In this document: piece after piece, positions 48,933-58,458 of the stretch
Layout of the letters: every line of letters starts with the position of its first letter
How positions within the stretch are numbered: the stretch's first letter is position 1
DNA from: Pokkaliibacter plantistimulans
GTDB lineage: Bacteria; Pseudomonadota; Gammaproteobacteria; Pseudomonadales; Balneatricaceae
DNA length: 64,000 nucleotides
Direction of reading: 5' to 3'
Assembly (NCBI RefSeq): GCF_046844695.1
Contig: NZ_CP177354.1
Location: 3,100,001-3,164,000 of the forward strand
Notes under the pieces: generated by a model
Databases searched by the model: none
The model's input: only the letters and a program-made list of their open reading frames with translations
Told to the model about the DNA's origin: nothing
Translations under genes and position numbers: made by a program

Positions 48933-49107
48933 CCGGTTATGGCGGCTTTACCAGCAGGTTTCATCTGTTTTATTTCAACGACAGTCGGTTTCAAATGAAG
49001 AATGATCCATTGAAACCGTCTGCAGGTAGGGCATAGCATTACGAGCCTCGCCAATACCGATAAGTTGGCGAAGGCAATGGTTGTAACGATTCAAAAGGAG
49101 ATGATCG

Positions 49108-49317
49108 ATGAACCTAACGATAGGTGAATCCCTGATTGTGCGTCAGATGGCTCGTATGAACGAAGCCAGACGGGCTGGGAATCTGGCCATGTTTGATGAT
49201 GCGAAGCACAGCATTCGCGAGACGCTTGAGAACATCAAGTTTCAGGATCCTCAGACATACCAGAACTACTTTCATGTATTGACCCACAAAATTGAGGACT
49301 GGACCGAGCGTCACTGA
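49108..49317 (+). CDS. Small conserved-looking hypothetical protein
   Basis: This 69-residue soluble, charged, probably helical protein (MNLTIGESLIVRQMARMNEA) has a very good ribosome-binding site (AAAGGAGATGATCG before the ATG) and is followed by a strong hairpin at 49329-49358, which supports real expression. I do not recognise a family. Confidence 0.65.
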   Translation: MNLTIGESLIVRQMARMNEARRAGNLAMFDDAKHSIRETLENIKFQDPQTYQNYFHVLTHKIEDWTERH

Positions 49318-49328
49318 TAACGGATGCC

Positions 49329-49358
49329 GCTGTCAGCCTCACCCGAGAGGCTGACAGC
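49329..49358 (+). terminator. Hairpin after the small protein gene
   Basis: GCTGTCAGCCTC pairs perfectly with GAGGCTGACAGC around a 6-nt loop. There is no T-run, so it may be a factor-dependent or attenuating structure rather than a full terminator. Confidence 0.6.
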
Positions 49359-49636
49359 TAAAGCATAGGTGGATGCTGTGCTGACTTCGTTCCATCTGAT
49401 CTGTCCATCGTCTTTCTAGCCATCATCTTTCTAGCCATCGCCTTCCTATTCAACGTCTTCTGAATACGCCTTCACTCTTTGTTCTCCGCTTCCCTGTACT
49501 CCCTCATTGATTGAACACCTCCTTTAGTCGTACTACTGATGGCGGCTGAATTTCACTCTCTGTCAGCGTAGACTCAGACCTGCTTCGTCAACTTTGCATA
49601 GAAGCCTATAACGATAAGCTTAAGCGGGTAGTTGCA
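49359..49636. other. Intergenic region before nosP with a 15-bp imperfect tandem repeat
   Basis: The unit CATCGTCTTTCTAGC occurs at 49406-49420 and 49421-49435 (one mismatch), with a partial third to 49448. The region is pyrimidine-rich and otherwise empty; the nosP promoter should be here. Confidence 0.6.
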
Positions 49637-50809
49637 ATGAACGCTGCGATAGATCTCTACAGTCATGCTGTCCTGACGGCCAGCTCCGATGCCGTCGATC
49701 CTCACCTGGCTGCTTTCTCTCTGGCTGATCAACTGATGCATGAGCATCTGGGGTTCGTGCTGTTTTTCTGCTCTGCAGAGTATGACCTGGACCGTCTGGG
49801 TACGGCGCTCAGTCTGGCATTTGGTGATACGCCCGTCGCAGGCTGCACGACCGCAGGCGAGATTACCCCTCAGGGATATGGGCGTGGCTGCATCGTGGCG
49901 GTGGGGTTTGACCGACGGGCATTTGCGGTGGACCAGGCACTGGTGACCTGTCTGGATGAGTTTGACCTGACCCGTGCCCAGCATGTGGTGGAGGATCTGC
50001 TGGATCATTGCCGCGAGTCGGCATTGGCTCCGGTACGCGGCCATACATTTGCCCTGACGTTACTGGACGGGCTCTCCAGCCGTGAAGAACTGGTGTTGTC
50101 CACACTTTGTTCTGCTCTGGGAAGTATTCCTCATTTCGGCGGCTCCGCTGGAGATGACAATCACCTGACCAATACGCACGTCTACAGTGAGGGGGCGTTT
50201 CATAGCGCAGCAGCGGTGATTGTAATGATCAATACACCGCTAGATTTTGACGTCTTCACCACTCATCACGTTCGCCCGCGCCACGAGAAGCTGGTCGTGA
50301 CGGCGGCAGATCGTGACTCGCGCACCGTCTATGAACTCAATGCAGAACCTGCTGCACTGGCGTATGCCCGACTGGTGGGCAAGGACGTCAATGAACTCGA
50401 TATGCATGTATTTGCCCAGCATCCGCTGGCGGTGCGCTATCACGATCAGTATTACGTGCGCTCTATCCAGCGGATCAACGCGGATTACAGCATGACGTTT
50501 TACTGTGCGGTCGAGAACGGCATTGTCATGACCGCCATGCAGCCGGGAGCCCTGATGGAAGATTTGCGTCTGGCACTAGCCGAACGCTATCAGCAGCTGG
50601 GACAACCGCAGGTCATCATCGGTTGCGACTGCTTTTTGCGCCGTCTTGAGCTGGAAGAGTTGGGGCAAACGGAGGCGACATCCACCTTGTTGCGTGACAA
50701 CCGGGTGATTGGCTTCAACTCCTACGGAGAGCAGTTCAACGGGATGCATATCAACCAGACGTTCACCGGCGTCATTATAGGAAGGTACTGCCGCAGCGAT
50801 GCCCTCTGA
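49637..50809 (+). CDS. nosP: FIST-domain sensor protein, NosP-like
   Basis: This 390-residue protein has FIST N (residues about 35-225, VLFFCSAEYDL and PVAGCTTAGEITPQGY) and FIST C (about 230-375, ending QFNGMHINQTFTGVIIGRY) domains. In Pseudomonas the protein in this position, NosP, binds haem and nitric oxide and controls the histidine kinase NahK encoded next. Here the kinase gene overlaps the end of this gene by 11 bp, the same arrangement. The haem-binding role is carried over from that family and not visible directly. The symbol is given because of the NahK-ErbR-ExaC context. Confidence 0.8.
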   Translation: MNAAIDLYSHAVLTASSDAVDPHLAAFSLADQLMHEHLGFVLFFCSAEYDLDRLGTALSLAFGDTPVAGCTTAGEITPQGYGRGCIVAVGFDRRAFAVDQALVTCLDEFDLTRAQHVVEDLLDHCRESALAPVRGHTFALTLLDGLSSREELVLSTLCSALGSIPHFGGSAGDDNHLTNTHVYSEGAFHSAAAVIVMINTPLDFDVFTTHHVRPRHEKLVVTAADRDSRTVYELNAEPAALAYARLVGKDVNELDMHVFAQHPLAVRYHDQYYVRSIQRINADYSMTFYCAVENGIVMTAMQPGALMEDLRLALAERYQQLGQPQVIIGCDCFLRRLELEELGQTEATSTLLRDNRVIGFNSYGEQFNGMHINQTFTGVIIGRYCRSDAL

Positions 50810-53528
50810 AACCTATTTACCGGCTCATGACTTATCTGACGAGCAGATTGCCGACGACAGCACGGGCGATCCGCTACTGCCTCTGCAGTTTTGTCAGCAA
50901 CAGGATGACAACTGCACTCACATGCAGCAGCTGCAGGAGGAGAATCGCAAGCTGCGTCGTATTTGCGCGGCCCTGATCGAGCGGGTCGAAGCCAACAGCC
51001 CTGACCGGCCTGACCCTTACGCCGCATTCCAGCATTCCATCACGCTGGCTGAGCAGGTCAGGGAGCGGACCGATGCGCTCAATCAGGCCATGGCAGAGCT
51101 GAAGGCCAGCAATTTCCTGCTGCGCGAGGCACGGGAAAAGACCGAAACTGCCAATCAGCGTCTGGTGGATGCCATCGAGAGTATTTCCGATGCCTTTGTG
51201 CTGTTTGATCAGCAGCAGCGCATTGTGCAATTCAATAGCCATTTCACTGATTTCTGTACCGAAGCGGGTATATCGGTGGGGCTTGGCACCACCTTGCAGC
51301 AGTTCCGGCAGAAGGCCAGTCGTTCCGGCATGGTGATGGAGGAGCGCTCAGGGCAGGGCGCGGGGACGACACTGTATCGTCTCCGTTCCGGGCAGTGGGT
51401 TCAGGCCAGCGAGCGCCCCACGCGCGAAGGGGGGCAGGTCATGCTTTATACCGACATCACCGAGCTGAAAGCCTCAGAGCAAGCTCTGCGTGAACAGGCG
51501 CTGGCGCAGAAAACCCGCTTGCTGCAGAACACGGTCAACAGCCTGTCTCAGGGTGTGGCCGTGGTGAATGCCGATGGTTTTCTGGAGTTATGGAATGGTC
51601 GTTTTCTGGCCCTGACCGGGGTCAGTCAGGCGCAGCCCCACATGCGTCTGGCAGAGGTGCTGGCCGCCACCGAGCTGGGGCAGGTCAGTGACAGCAAAGA
51701 TCGTAAGCTGCTGGGTGGTAGTGCTTATGAACAGAGGCTGTTAAATGGCAAGGTGCTGGAAGTCCGCAGCCATGCGATGCCGAGCGGTGGGGTTGTCAAT
51801 ACCTTCACTGATATCACCGAGCGCTATCACTATGCCGAGACACTGAAGGAGAGCGAGCGCTGGGTAAGACAGATCACTGACCAGATTCCGGCACTGATTG
51901 CCTATGTTGGTGACGACCTGCGGTACACCTTCACTAATCGTGGCTACGACGAGTGGTACGGTTGGCAGCGGGGCAGTGCTATTGGCAATACCCTGGTCAA
52001 AATGCACCGGCGTCAGCAGTATTCGCGCCTGCAGCCTTATATCGAGCAGGCATTTGCCGGGCGTACAGTGACGTTCGAATTTCCTGAAACCAATGCCAGT
52101 GGGCAGGAGCGCTATCTGCTGCGCACCTATGTACCCAACTTTGCCAGCCAGCCGGGAGCGGAGGCTGTGGCAGGCTCTTCCGGGCAGAAGGCAAAGGTGA
52201 TGGGGATTTTCGTCCTTATCAGGGACATCACCGAGCGGCGCAAACATGCTGAAGCATTGCAGCTCGCCTACCAGAGTCTCGAAGCCCGGGTTGAGGAGCG
52301 GACGCAGGAGCTGTCGACTCTCAATGCCCAATTGCGCGACGAGGTCACCGAGCGTCAGCGCAGCCAGCAACGCATGCTTGAAGCCAAGCAGGAAGCAGAG
52401 CGGGCCAATCTGTCCAAAACCAAATTCCTCGCGGCAGTCAGTCATGATTTGCTGCAGCCTCTCAATGCTGCTCGCCTGTTCACCGGGGCTTTGCTGGAAG
52501 CGCAGGTCAGTGAGCAGCAGGGTAATCTGGCGAAGAGCATCAATCACGCCCTTGAAGATGTGGAGGCGCTGCTGGGGACTCTGGTCGATATTTCCAAACT
52601 GGATGCAGGGGTCATGCATGCCGAAATCGTCAGCTTCGACTTACGGGATCTGCTGACGGTGCTGGCGACCGAATTTCGTCAGGTAGCGGGAGCAGAGGGG
52701 CTGGACTTTCGCTGTCATCCTCTGGCGGTGCAGGTCAGCTCAGATCCGCAGCTGTTATCGCGTATTCTGCGCAATCTGCTCAGCAACGCGGTGCGCTATA
52801 CACCGCACGGCGGCATTCTGCTGGGTTGTCGTATGCGTCGGGGCAAGGTCTGTATTGAGGTGTGGGACACGGGCATGGGGATTCCCGCTGACAAACAGGA
52901 GGAGATTTTCCAGGAGTTCCGTCGCGTCAATCCACCGGCTCATCGTCAGGATCGCGGTTTGGGTTTGGGGTTAGCCATTGTTGACAAGATTGCGCGGATG
53001 CTGGGCTATGAGGTCAAGGTGACATCGCGTCCCGGTCGCGGCTCAACGTTCTCAGTGTCGATTCCTCTGGCGTCGGATCAGGTGCCTGTGGGTGCCAGTA
53101 CCCGAGACAGCCTGCCACAGCCGGGGAATATTGATCTGGGATGGGCTCCCATCTGGCTGGTGGATAACGATCATGCCATCTGCGAAGCAATGACGACATT
53201 ACTTGAGAAGTGGGGATGCCAGGTCATCAGTGCGACCTCTCTGGCTGATCTTAATCGCCAGGTGGATATTGCTGAGGATCAGGCAGCGCTGCTGATTGCG
53301 GATTACCATCTGGATAACGAAACAGCGACAGGGCTGGACGTGGTAGAGCACATCAATGCAGCGCGTACTACCGCGCTACCCGTGCTGATGATTACGGCCA
53401 ATTACAGCCTGGAGCTGAAACAGCAGATTAAACAACAGGGTTATCTGCTGATGCACAAGCCAGTGAAACCGCTGAAGCTCAAAATGGCATTACTGCAGCT
53501 GTTTGGCAGTCAGGTCACCTCACAGTGA
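50799..53528 (+). CDS. nahK: Hybrid sensor histidine kinase, NahK/ErcS'-like
   Basis: This 909-residue cytosolic protein contains an N-terminal coiled coil, three PAS-like segments (about 120-230, 250-340 and 355-490), a coiled coil (about 490-535) and HisKA with the phosphorylated His549 in AVSHDLLQPL. The HATPase region has LLSNAVRYTPHGG, WDTGMGIP and GLGLGLAIV. A C-terminal receiver has Asp835 in LIADYHLD. This fits NahK of Pseudomonas, which feeds the Gac/HptB network and biofilm control and pairs with NosP. Its start overlaps nosP. It ends convergently with the BON gene, overlapping by 9 bp. Confidence 0.85.
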   Translation: MPSETYLPAHDLSDEQIADDSTGDPLLPLQFCQQQDDNCTHMQQLQEENRKLRRICAALIERVEANSPDRPDPYAAFQHSITLAEQVRERTDALNQAMAELKASNFLLREAREKTETANQRLVDAIESISDAFVLFDQQQRIVQFNSHFTDFCTEAGISVGLGTTLQQFRQKASRSGMVMEERSGQGAGTTLYRLRSGQWVQASERPTREGGQVMLYTDITELKASEQALREQALAQKTRLLQNTVNSLSQGVAVVNADGFLELWNGRFLALTGVSQAQPHMRLAEVLAATELGQVSDSKDRKLLGGSAYEQRLLNGKVLEVRSHAMPSGGVVNTFTDITERYHYAETLKESERWVRQITDQIPALIAYVGDDLRYTFTNRGYDEWYGWQRGSAIGNTLVKMHRRQQYSRLQPYIEQAFAGRTVTFEFPETNASGQERYLLRTYVPNFASQPGAEAVAGSSGQKAKVMGIFVLIRDITERRKHAEALQLAYQSLEARVEERTQELSTLNAQLRDEVTERQRSQQRMLEAKQEAERANLSKTKFLAAVSHDLLQPLNAARLFTGALLEAQVSEQQGNLAKSINHALEDVEALLGTLVDISKLDAGVMHAEIVSFDLRDLLTVLATEFRQVAGAEGLDFRCHPLAVQVSSDPQLLSRILRNLLSNAVRYTPHGGILLGCRMRRGKVCIEVWDTGMGIPADKQEEIFQEFRRVNPPAHRQDRGLGLGLAIVDKIARMLGYEVKVTSRPGRGSTFSVSIPLASDQVPVGASTRDSLPQPGNIDLGWAPIWLVDNDHAICEAMTTLLEKWGCQVISATSLADLNRQVDIAEDQAALLIADYHLDNETATGLDVVEHINAARTTALPVLMITANYSLELKQQIKQQGYLLMHKPVKPLKLKMALLQLFGSQVTSQ

Positions 53529-53840
53529 GGTGACCTGCAGGTTGTCGATCACCCGATCAACATCTCTGGCCAGCGTGGCGATACGGATCGCTTTGTCCTG
53601 CGCTGTTTTGGAGCTTACTTCACCCGCCAGAGTGACTACGCGCCCATTTGTGGTGACGCTGATGCGGTGAGCCGGAATCTCGTTCGCCATCCACAATCGG
53701 GCCTGAATATCCATGGTTGTCAGTGCAGACGCACATTGCTCAAGCACAGAGCTATGCGGCGACATACCCTGAGAGGCCGCCATGACCAGTGTTGAGGTGG
53801 TCAGAATGGCAGCAGTTGCAGCGACTTTTATCTTACGCAT
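53520..53840 (-). CDS. Periplasmic BON-domain protein
   Basis: This 106-residue protein has a signal peptide (VAATAAILTTSTLVMA) and a single BON domain (DIQARLWMANEIPAHRISVT through VDRVIDNLQV), of the OsmY type but with one repeat. Such proteins bind the membrane or peptidoglycan and are often stress-induced. It is convergent with nahK and overlaps its stop by 9 bp. Confidence 0.88.
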   Translation of the reverse strand: MRKIKVAATAAILTTSTLVMAASQGMSPHSSVLEQCASALTTMDIQARLWMANEIPAHRISVTTNGRVVTLAGEVSSKTAQDKAIRIATLARDVDRVIDNLQVTSL

Positions 53841-54180
53841 CTTGGGAACTCCCTCTCATTCAGATCACGAGTGGGTTCGGTTGTTATAGATAGGGACCTA
53901 TCAGGCAGTCCTGAGCAACTTTTGCGCCATCTGTCGATAGTAATGATCAGGCTGATGGTTGCATTGCCGAACGGTACAGCCGTGAGCTGGCGGCACCCCA
54001 AACCCTGACAGGAGTATGATCCATCACCTGTGTGACGGATTAATCACTGTTTGATGATAAGTATTGTTCAGTGAGAGGTTGTGACTGATCGGGCGGATAC
54101 CGTCGATCATTGCAATGGAGTGATACAAACAGGGGTTGCACAGCGAAGTTCTGGCTGATCGGGAATCGCCGTTGTGATTG
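53841..54180. other. Intergenic region, no gene seen
   Basis: About 340 bp between the BON gene start and the end of the ErbR gene. I find no open frame with coding character and no strong hairpin. It should contain the BON gene promoter. Confidence 0.5.
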
Positions 54181-54840
54181 TTAGCGACGCAGGTAATCGC
54201 TGAAGTCGATATCGCTGGTCGAAAGAATTGCCTGTACCCGGTTATGCACCCCGAGTTTGCGCAATATGGCAGAGACATGGGCTTTGACCGTGGTTTCTGC
54301 AATATCCAGATTGTAGGCAATCTGCTTATTGGATTCCCCTTTCGCCATGTGTTCGAGCACCTGCAGTTGCTTACGGGTCAAAGCCTGTAACAGGGAGGGG
54401 TCAATCTGTGCGTCTTCGCGTTTATTGGGGGCAGTACGCTGGGTACGGATAATATCGGCGGGTAAATAGACATTGCCATCCAGTATCTGCCCGATGGCTT
54501 CGCGCATCTGAGGACGTGGCAGGGATTTGGTAATGAAGCCAACCGCACCATAGGTTATCGCCTGCAGGACGATATGCTTGTCTTCTTCGGCGGAGACGAT
54601 AACGGTAGGAATATCCGGTAATTCATTACGCAGGCTGATCAGCCCGGTGAGGCCATTCATGCCAGGCATATTGAGGTCAAGCAATATCAGGTCAAGATCG
54701 TCGTGTTGCTGAGCTATCACAACGGTGCTATCCAGATCAGCACTCTCCAGTACGGTACTGCCCGGAAAACCATCGCTAATCACGCTGCAAATGGCCTCGC
54801 GGAACAATGGGTGGTCATCTGCTACCAGAATCTTGAACAT
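54181..54840 (-). CDS. erbR: LuxR-type response regulator, ErbR/AgmR-like
   Basis: This 219-residue protein has an N-terminal receiver (KILVADDHPLFREAI, phospho-Asp in LILLDLNMPG, Lys in FITKSLP) and a C-terminal LuxR helix-turn-helix (LTRKQLQVLEHMAKGESNKQ then VKAHVSAILRKLGVHN). The sequence is very close to P. aeruginosa ErbR (AgmR), which activates ethanol and aldehyde oxidation genes. Its neighbours NosP, NahK and ExaC match that locus. The likely target here is the divergent aldehyde dehydrogenase gene. Confidence 0.92.
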   Translation of the reverse strand: MFKILVADDHPLFREAICSVISDGFPGSTVLESADLDSTVVIAQQHDDLDLILLDLNMPGMNGLTGLISLRNELPDIPTVIVSAEEDKHIVLQAITYGAVGFITKSLPRPQMREAIGQILDGNVYLPADIIRTQRTAPNKREDAQIDPSLLQALTRKQLQVLEHMAKGESNKQIAYNLDIAETTVKAHVSAILRKLGVHNRVQAILSTSDIDFSDYLRR

Positions 54841-54851
54841 GGATTGTGACC

Positions 54852-55046
54852 TTAATTGTTGTTATCGGTGGATGAGTCGGTGATGGCTGCCGGGCATTTA
54901 AGCCGGTTAATTAGAACGAGGCAATACGTAACTGCCAATGCGACCAAGGTCCAGCGCCGGGTAAATTCCGCTGATTCGATACTCAGTACGGCTTGAATCG
55001 AAAAAAGCAGTACTAAAGTACTAATTTTTCCCTTCCAACGCAGCAT
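54852..55046 (-). CDS. Possible small membrane protein upstream of erbR
   Basis: This 64-residue frame has two hydrophobic stretches (STLVLLFSIQAVLSI and LVALAVTYCLVLI), ending 11 bp before the erbR start on the same strand. There is no clear ribosome-binding site. Its position in the erbR transcript and membrane-like pattern make it plausible but unproven. Confidence 0.35.
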   Translation of the reverse strand: MLRWKGKISTLVLLFSIQAVLSIESAEFTRRWTLVALAVTYCLVLINRLKCPAAITDSSTDNNN

Positions 55047-55132
55047 ACAAGGGCGCCAGAGCGGCTCCTATGATCAGTCTGTCCAAGCAAATCCGTGTTC
55101 AAAACAAGATAAATAAAAGCGAGGCACTGACC

Positions 55133-56653
55133 ATGATCTATGCACAACCAGGACAAGCAGGCTCCGTCATTCAATTCAAAGAGCGCTACGGTAACTTTAT
55201 CGGCGGCAAGTGGGTTGAACCTGTCAAAGGCCAATACTTCACCAATACCTCTCCGGTCAATGGCCAGGCCATCTGCGAAATTCCCCGTTCCTCCGCCGAA
55301 GATATCGACAAGGCTCTTGATGCTGCCCACGCTGCTGCTCCTGCATGGGGTCGCACCTCGGTCACTGAGCGCTCCAACATGCTGCTGAAGATCGCTGATC
55401 GTCTGGAGCAGAATCTGGAAAAGCTGGCCGTCGCTGAAACCTGGGATAACGGCAAGGCGGTGCGTGAAACCCTGGCTGCCGATATTCCGCTGGCCGTAGA
55501 TCATTTCCGTTACTTCGCCGGCTGTATCCGTGCGCAGGAAGGTTCTACCGCTGATATCGATGCCAACACCGCCAGCTATCATTTCCATGAGCCACTGGGT
55601 GTTGTCGGGCAGATCATTCCCTGGAACTTCCCCATTCTGATGGCCGCCTGGAAACTGGCGCCTGCGCTGGCGGCCGGTAACTGCGTGGTACTGAAACCCG
55701 CCGAGCAGACGCCGGCTTCCATTCTGGTGCTGGCCGAACTGATCGAAGATTTGTTGCCAGCCGGTGTGCTGAATATCGTCAACGGCTTTGGCAAGGAAGC
55801 CGGTGAAGCGCTGGCAACCAGCAAGCGTATTGCCAAGATTGCCTTCACGGGTTCAACCCCGGTGGGCTCTCATATTCTCAAGTGTGCATCCGAGAACATC
55901 ATTCCCTCCACGGTAGAGCTGGGCGGCAAGTCACCCAATATCTACTTTGAAGACATCATGCAGGCTGAGCCAGCTTTCATCGAGAAGGCAGCAGAAGGCC
56001 TGATTCTGGGCTTCTTCAACCAGGGTGAAGTGTGCACCTGTCCGTCACGTGCACTGATTCAGGAATCGATCTACGACGCCTTTATGGATCGTGTCATCGC
56101 GCGCGCCAAAAACATCAAGCGTGGCAATCCACTGGATACCGAAACGCAGGTGGGCGCTCAGGCATCTCAGCAGCAGTTCGACAAAATCATGTCCTACATG
56201 GAAATTGCCCGTAACGAAGGAGCGGAGTTCCTGATGGGCGGCGGTGTTGAGCAACTGCAGAGTGATCTGGCTACCGGTTACTACATCCAGCCCACGCTGT
56301 TGAAAGGCACCAACGATATGCGGGTGTTCCAGGAAGAAATCTTCGGGCCCGTGATCGGGGTAACAACCTTCAAGACTGAGGAAGAGGCACTGGCCATTGC
56401 CAATGACACCCAGTTTGGTCTGGGCGCCGGGGTGTGGACGCGTGACATCAACCGCGCGTATCGCATGGGACGTGGTATTCAGGCTGGTCGCGTATGGACC
56501 AACTGCTATCACATGTATCCCGCGCATGCCGCATTCGGTGGCTACAAGAAATCAGGTATCGGTCGTGAAACCCATAAGATGATGCTTGATCACTATCAGC
56601 AGACCAAAAACCTGCTGATCAGTTATGACATCAATCCTTTGGGCTTCTTCTAA
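55133..56653 (+). CDS. exaC: NAD-dependent aldehyde dehydrogenase, ExaC-like
   Basis: This 506-residue enzyme oxidises acetaldehyde and related aldehydes to acids. The NAD site and catalytic residues are clear: IIPWNFPILMAAWKLAPALA, FTGSTPVGSHI, the Glu in VELGGKSPNI, and Cys301 in NQGEVCTCPSR. The two-Cys CTC form and YKKSGIGRETHKMML are typical of the ExaC/AldB group. The ATG at 55133 has GAGG upstream. It is divergent from erbR, its likely activator. The stop codon TAA coincides with the first bases of repeat copy 3. Confidence 0.95.
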   Translation: MIYAQPGQAGSVIQFKERYGNFIGGKWVEPVKGQYFTNTSPVNGQAICEIPRSSAEDIDKALDAAHAAAPAWGRTSVTERSNMLLKIADRLEQNLEKLAVAETWDNGKAVRETLAADIPLAVDHFRYFAGCIRAQEGSTADIDANTASYHFHEPLGVVGQIIPWNFPILMAAWKLAPALAAGNCVVLKPAEQTPASILVLAELIEDLLPAGVLNIVNGFGKEAGEALATSKRIAKIAFTGSTPVGSHILKCASENIIPSTVELGGKSPNIYFEDIMQAEPAFIEKAAEGLILGFFNQGEVCTCPSRALIQESIYDAFMDRVIARAKNIKRGNPLDTETQVGAQASQQQFDKIMSYMEIARNEGAEFLMGGGVEQLQSDLATGYYIQPTLLKGTNDMRVFQEEIFGPVIGVTTFKTEEEALAIANDTQFGLGAGVWTRDINRAYRMGRGIQAGRVWTNCYHMYPAHAAFGGYKKSGIGRETHKMMLDHYQQTKNLLISYDINPLGFF

Positions 56654-56797
56654 CAGGTCGTTGAAAATCTATCTGCGTTGCCGAATACCGCGTCAAAAAC
56701 AGGCTCAAAATGCTCATTTAGTCCACTAAACTCCGCTTTTTCGCCTGTTTTTTCCTTGTCTCGGCTGCCTCGATAACGTTTTTCAACAGCCTGCTAA
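56651..56797 (+). repeat. Dispersed MITE-like repeat, copy 3
   Basis: This 147-bp copy is nearly identical to copy 1 and in the same orientation. Its first three bases TAA are the stop codon of exaC, so the element inserted at or replaced the end of that gene. A second motif block up to 56940 resembles the flank of copy 2. Confidence 0.93.
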
Positions 56798-57009
56798 GAC
56801 ATGTTCGCGAGCTAAGACAAGGCGAAAAGTGCTGAGGAAGTACCTTTTCGCCGCAAGAACGCTAGTTGCCCTGAATGAGCGTTGCGAAGGGCGTTTCAGC
56901 GCAGTCTGGCCGACGCACGGCAGATCGTGAACAGGGTTTAAGTTTGACAACGCGCCCCGAAGGAGCGCCTGTCTGGATATCTGCTCAGCACGGGCTAAGC
57001 AGACAAAGG

Positions 57010-57163
57010 AATCACCGCCGATGTACACCAGGCTCACAAACTGTACATCGGCAGTGAGTTTTCAACGTAGGCGTTGTCGGCAAAGGGATTGCCGAAGGTG
57101 TACAGCAACAATCTTGCCTGGCATTTGTGCCATTGCGCGGTCTTTTGACCGCGCATTTTTTAT
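57010..57163 (+). ncRNA. Candidate intergenic small RNA ending in a terminator
   Basis: Three hairpins follow in order: GCCGATGTACA/TGTACATCGGC (57017-57052), TCGGCAA/TTGCCGA (57077-57095) and TGCGCGGTC/GACCGCGCA (57134-57155) followed by TTTTTTATT. The last is a rho-independent terminator only on the plus strand, so it does not serve the minus-strand BenE gene. No open frame covers the block. It is either an independent sRNA or the distant 3' end of exaC. The promoter was not identified. Confidence 0.5.
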
Positions 57164-57164
57164 T
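57134..57164 (+). terminator. Plus-strand rho-independent terminator
   Basis: A 9-bp stem with TTTT loop and a long T-run. No gene on the plus strand lies within 450 bp upstream, which is why an sRNA is proposed. Confidence 0.88.
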
Positions 57165-57225
57165 CACTTCCTTCCTGAAGAATGTCACCTGTTTTTCTTC
57201 GTGCTCAATAGCACCGCCCAACTTG

Positions 57226-58398
57226 TCAGCGTTTTCCCCAGTTCAGTACCAGCATGGCCAGTACCCCGCCAATCAGGCCCCAGAATGCTGAGCCGATACT
57301 AAACAGGGTGAGTCCTGAAGCAGTAATCAGGAAGGTGATCAGTGCCGGTTCGCGCTGACGATCATCGTGCATGGCCATTGCCATGCTGTTACTGATGGTG
57401 GTAAACAGTGCCAGACCGGCTATGGTCAGCACCAGCTCTTTGGGGAAGGCCGCAAACAGCCCGGCGATAGTGGCGGCAAATATACCGGTAATCAGATAGA
57501 AGAAGCCTGCCCAGATGGAAGCCATATAGCGCTTTTCCGGCTGCTCATGCGCCTCTTTTCCCATGCAGATGGCTGCAGTGATGGCGGCCAGATTGAGGGC
57601 GTAGCCGCCAAAGGGAGCCAATACCAGAGAAGCGACACCCGTCCAGGTGATCAGCGGTGAAATGGGCATGTTGTAACCGGAAGCGCGGATAACAGCGACG
57701 CCGGGGACGTTCTGTGACGCCATGGTCACGACAAACAGCGGAATACCCACACCTATCAGCGTAGTGAGGTCAAAAGTAGGGGTTGTCCATACTGGCTGAG
57801 CCACGGCCAGCGTGACGTTATCGAAGTGCAGCAGGCCTTTGGCACCCGCAATGATCACTCCCATCGCCAGCACCAGAATAATGGCATAGCGTGGCGTCAC
57901 ACGTTTGGCGATCAGGTAGGTCACAAACATCGCTAATGCCAGCAGCAGCTGGCTCTGCATGGCACTGAAAACATTCAAACCGAAATGTACCAGTACACCG
58001 GCCAGCATGGCGGCAGCCAGCCCTTTGGGAATGCGGTCCATCATCTTTTCAAACAGGCCGGTTACGCCGCAGAGCGTGATCAGTATGGCTGAAAATACAA
58101 AGGCACCAATGGCTGCGCTCATCGGCACGCCGGCCAGACTGGTAACCAGCAGGGCTGCGCCGGGTGTAGACCAGGCGGTCAGTACCGGCATGCGATAACG
58201 AAGGGACAGGCCAATGGAGGTGACGCCCATGCCAATGCCCAGTGCGGCCAGCCAGGAGCTGACTTCTGCCGGGGAGGCGCCAGCGGCACTGGCTGCCTGA
58301 AAGATGATGACGGCTGAACTGGTAAAGCCTACCAGGACAGCAATAAATCCTGCGACCACTGTGGTCAGGGAGAATGACTTGAACATGGGGGCATCCAT
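57226..58398 (-). CDS. BenE/YdcO-family benzoate transporter-like protein
   Basis: This 390-residue protein has twelve hydrophobic segments and BenE features (VGFTSSAVIIFQAASAAGAS, AWSTPGAALL, TMASQNVPGVAVIRASGY, APFGGYALNLAAITAAICMG). The family imports benzoate with protons in some species; E. coli YdcO has no proven substrate. It is divergent from an XRE-cupin regulator, as ydcO is from ydcN in E. coli. Twin operators lie between them. Confidence 0.9.
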   Translation of the reverse strand: MDAPMFKSFSLTTVVAGFIAVLVGFTSSAVIIFQAASAAGASPAEVSSWLAALGIGMGVTSIGLSLRYRMPVLTAWSTPGAALLVTSLAGVPMSAAIGAFVFSAILITLCGVTGLFEKMMDRIPKGLAAAMLAGVLVHFGLNVFSAMQSQLLLALAMFVTYLIAKRVTPRYAIILVLAMGVIIAGAKGLLHFDNVTLAVAQPVWTTPTFDLTTLIGVGIPLFVVTMASQNVPGVAVIRASGYNMPISPLITWTGVASLVLAPFGGYALNLAAITAAICMGKEAHEQPEKRYMASIWAGFFYLITGIFAATIAGLFAAFPKELVLTIAGLALFTTISNSMAMAMHDDRQREPALITFLITASGLTLFSIGSAFWGLIGGVLAMLVLNWGKR

Positions 58399-58458
58399 CG
58401 ACGAGGTCTTCTTCAGGTGCAGGTTGACTCAAACCAGACCTTGTTATTGTATGTGCTC

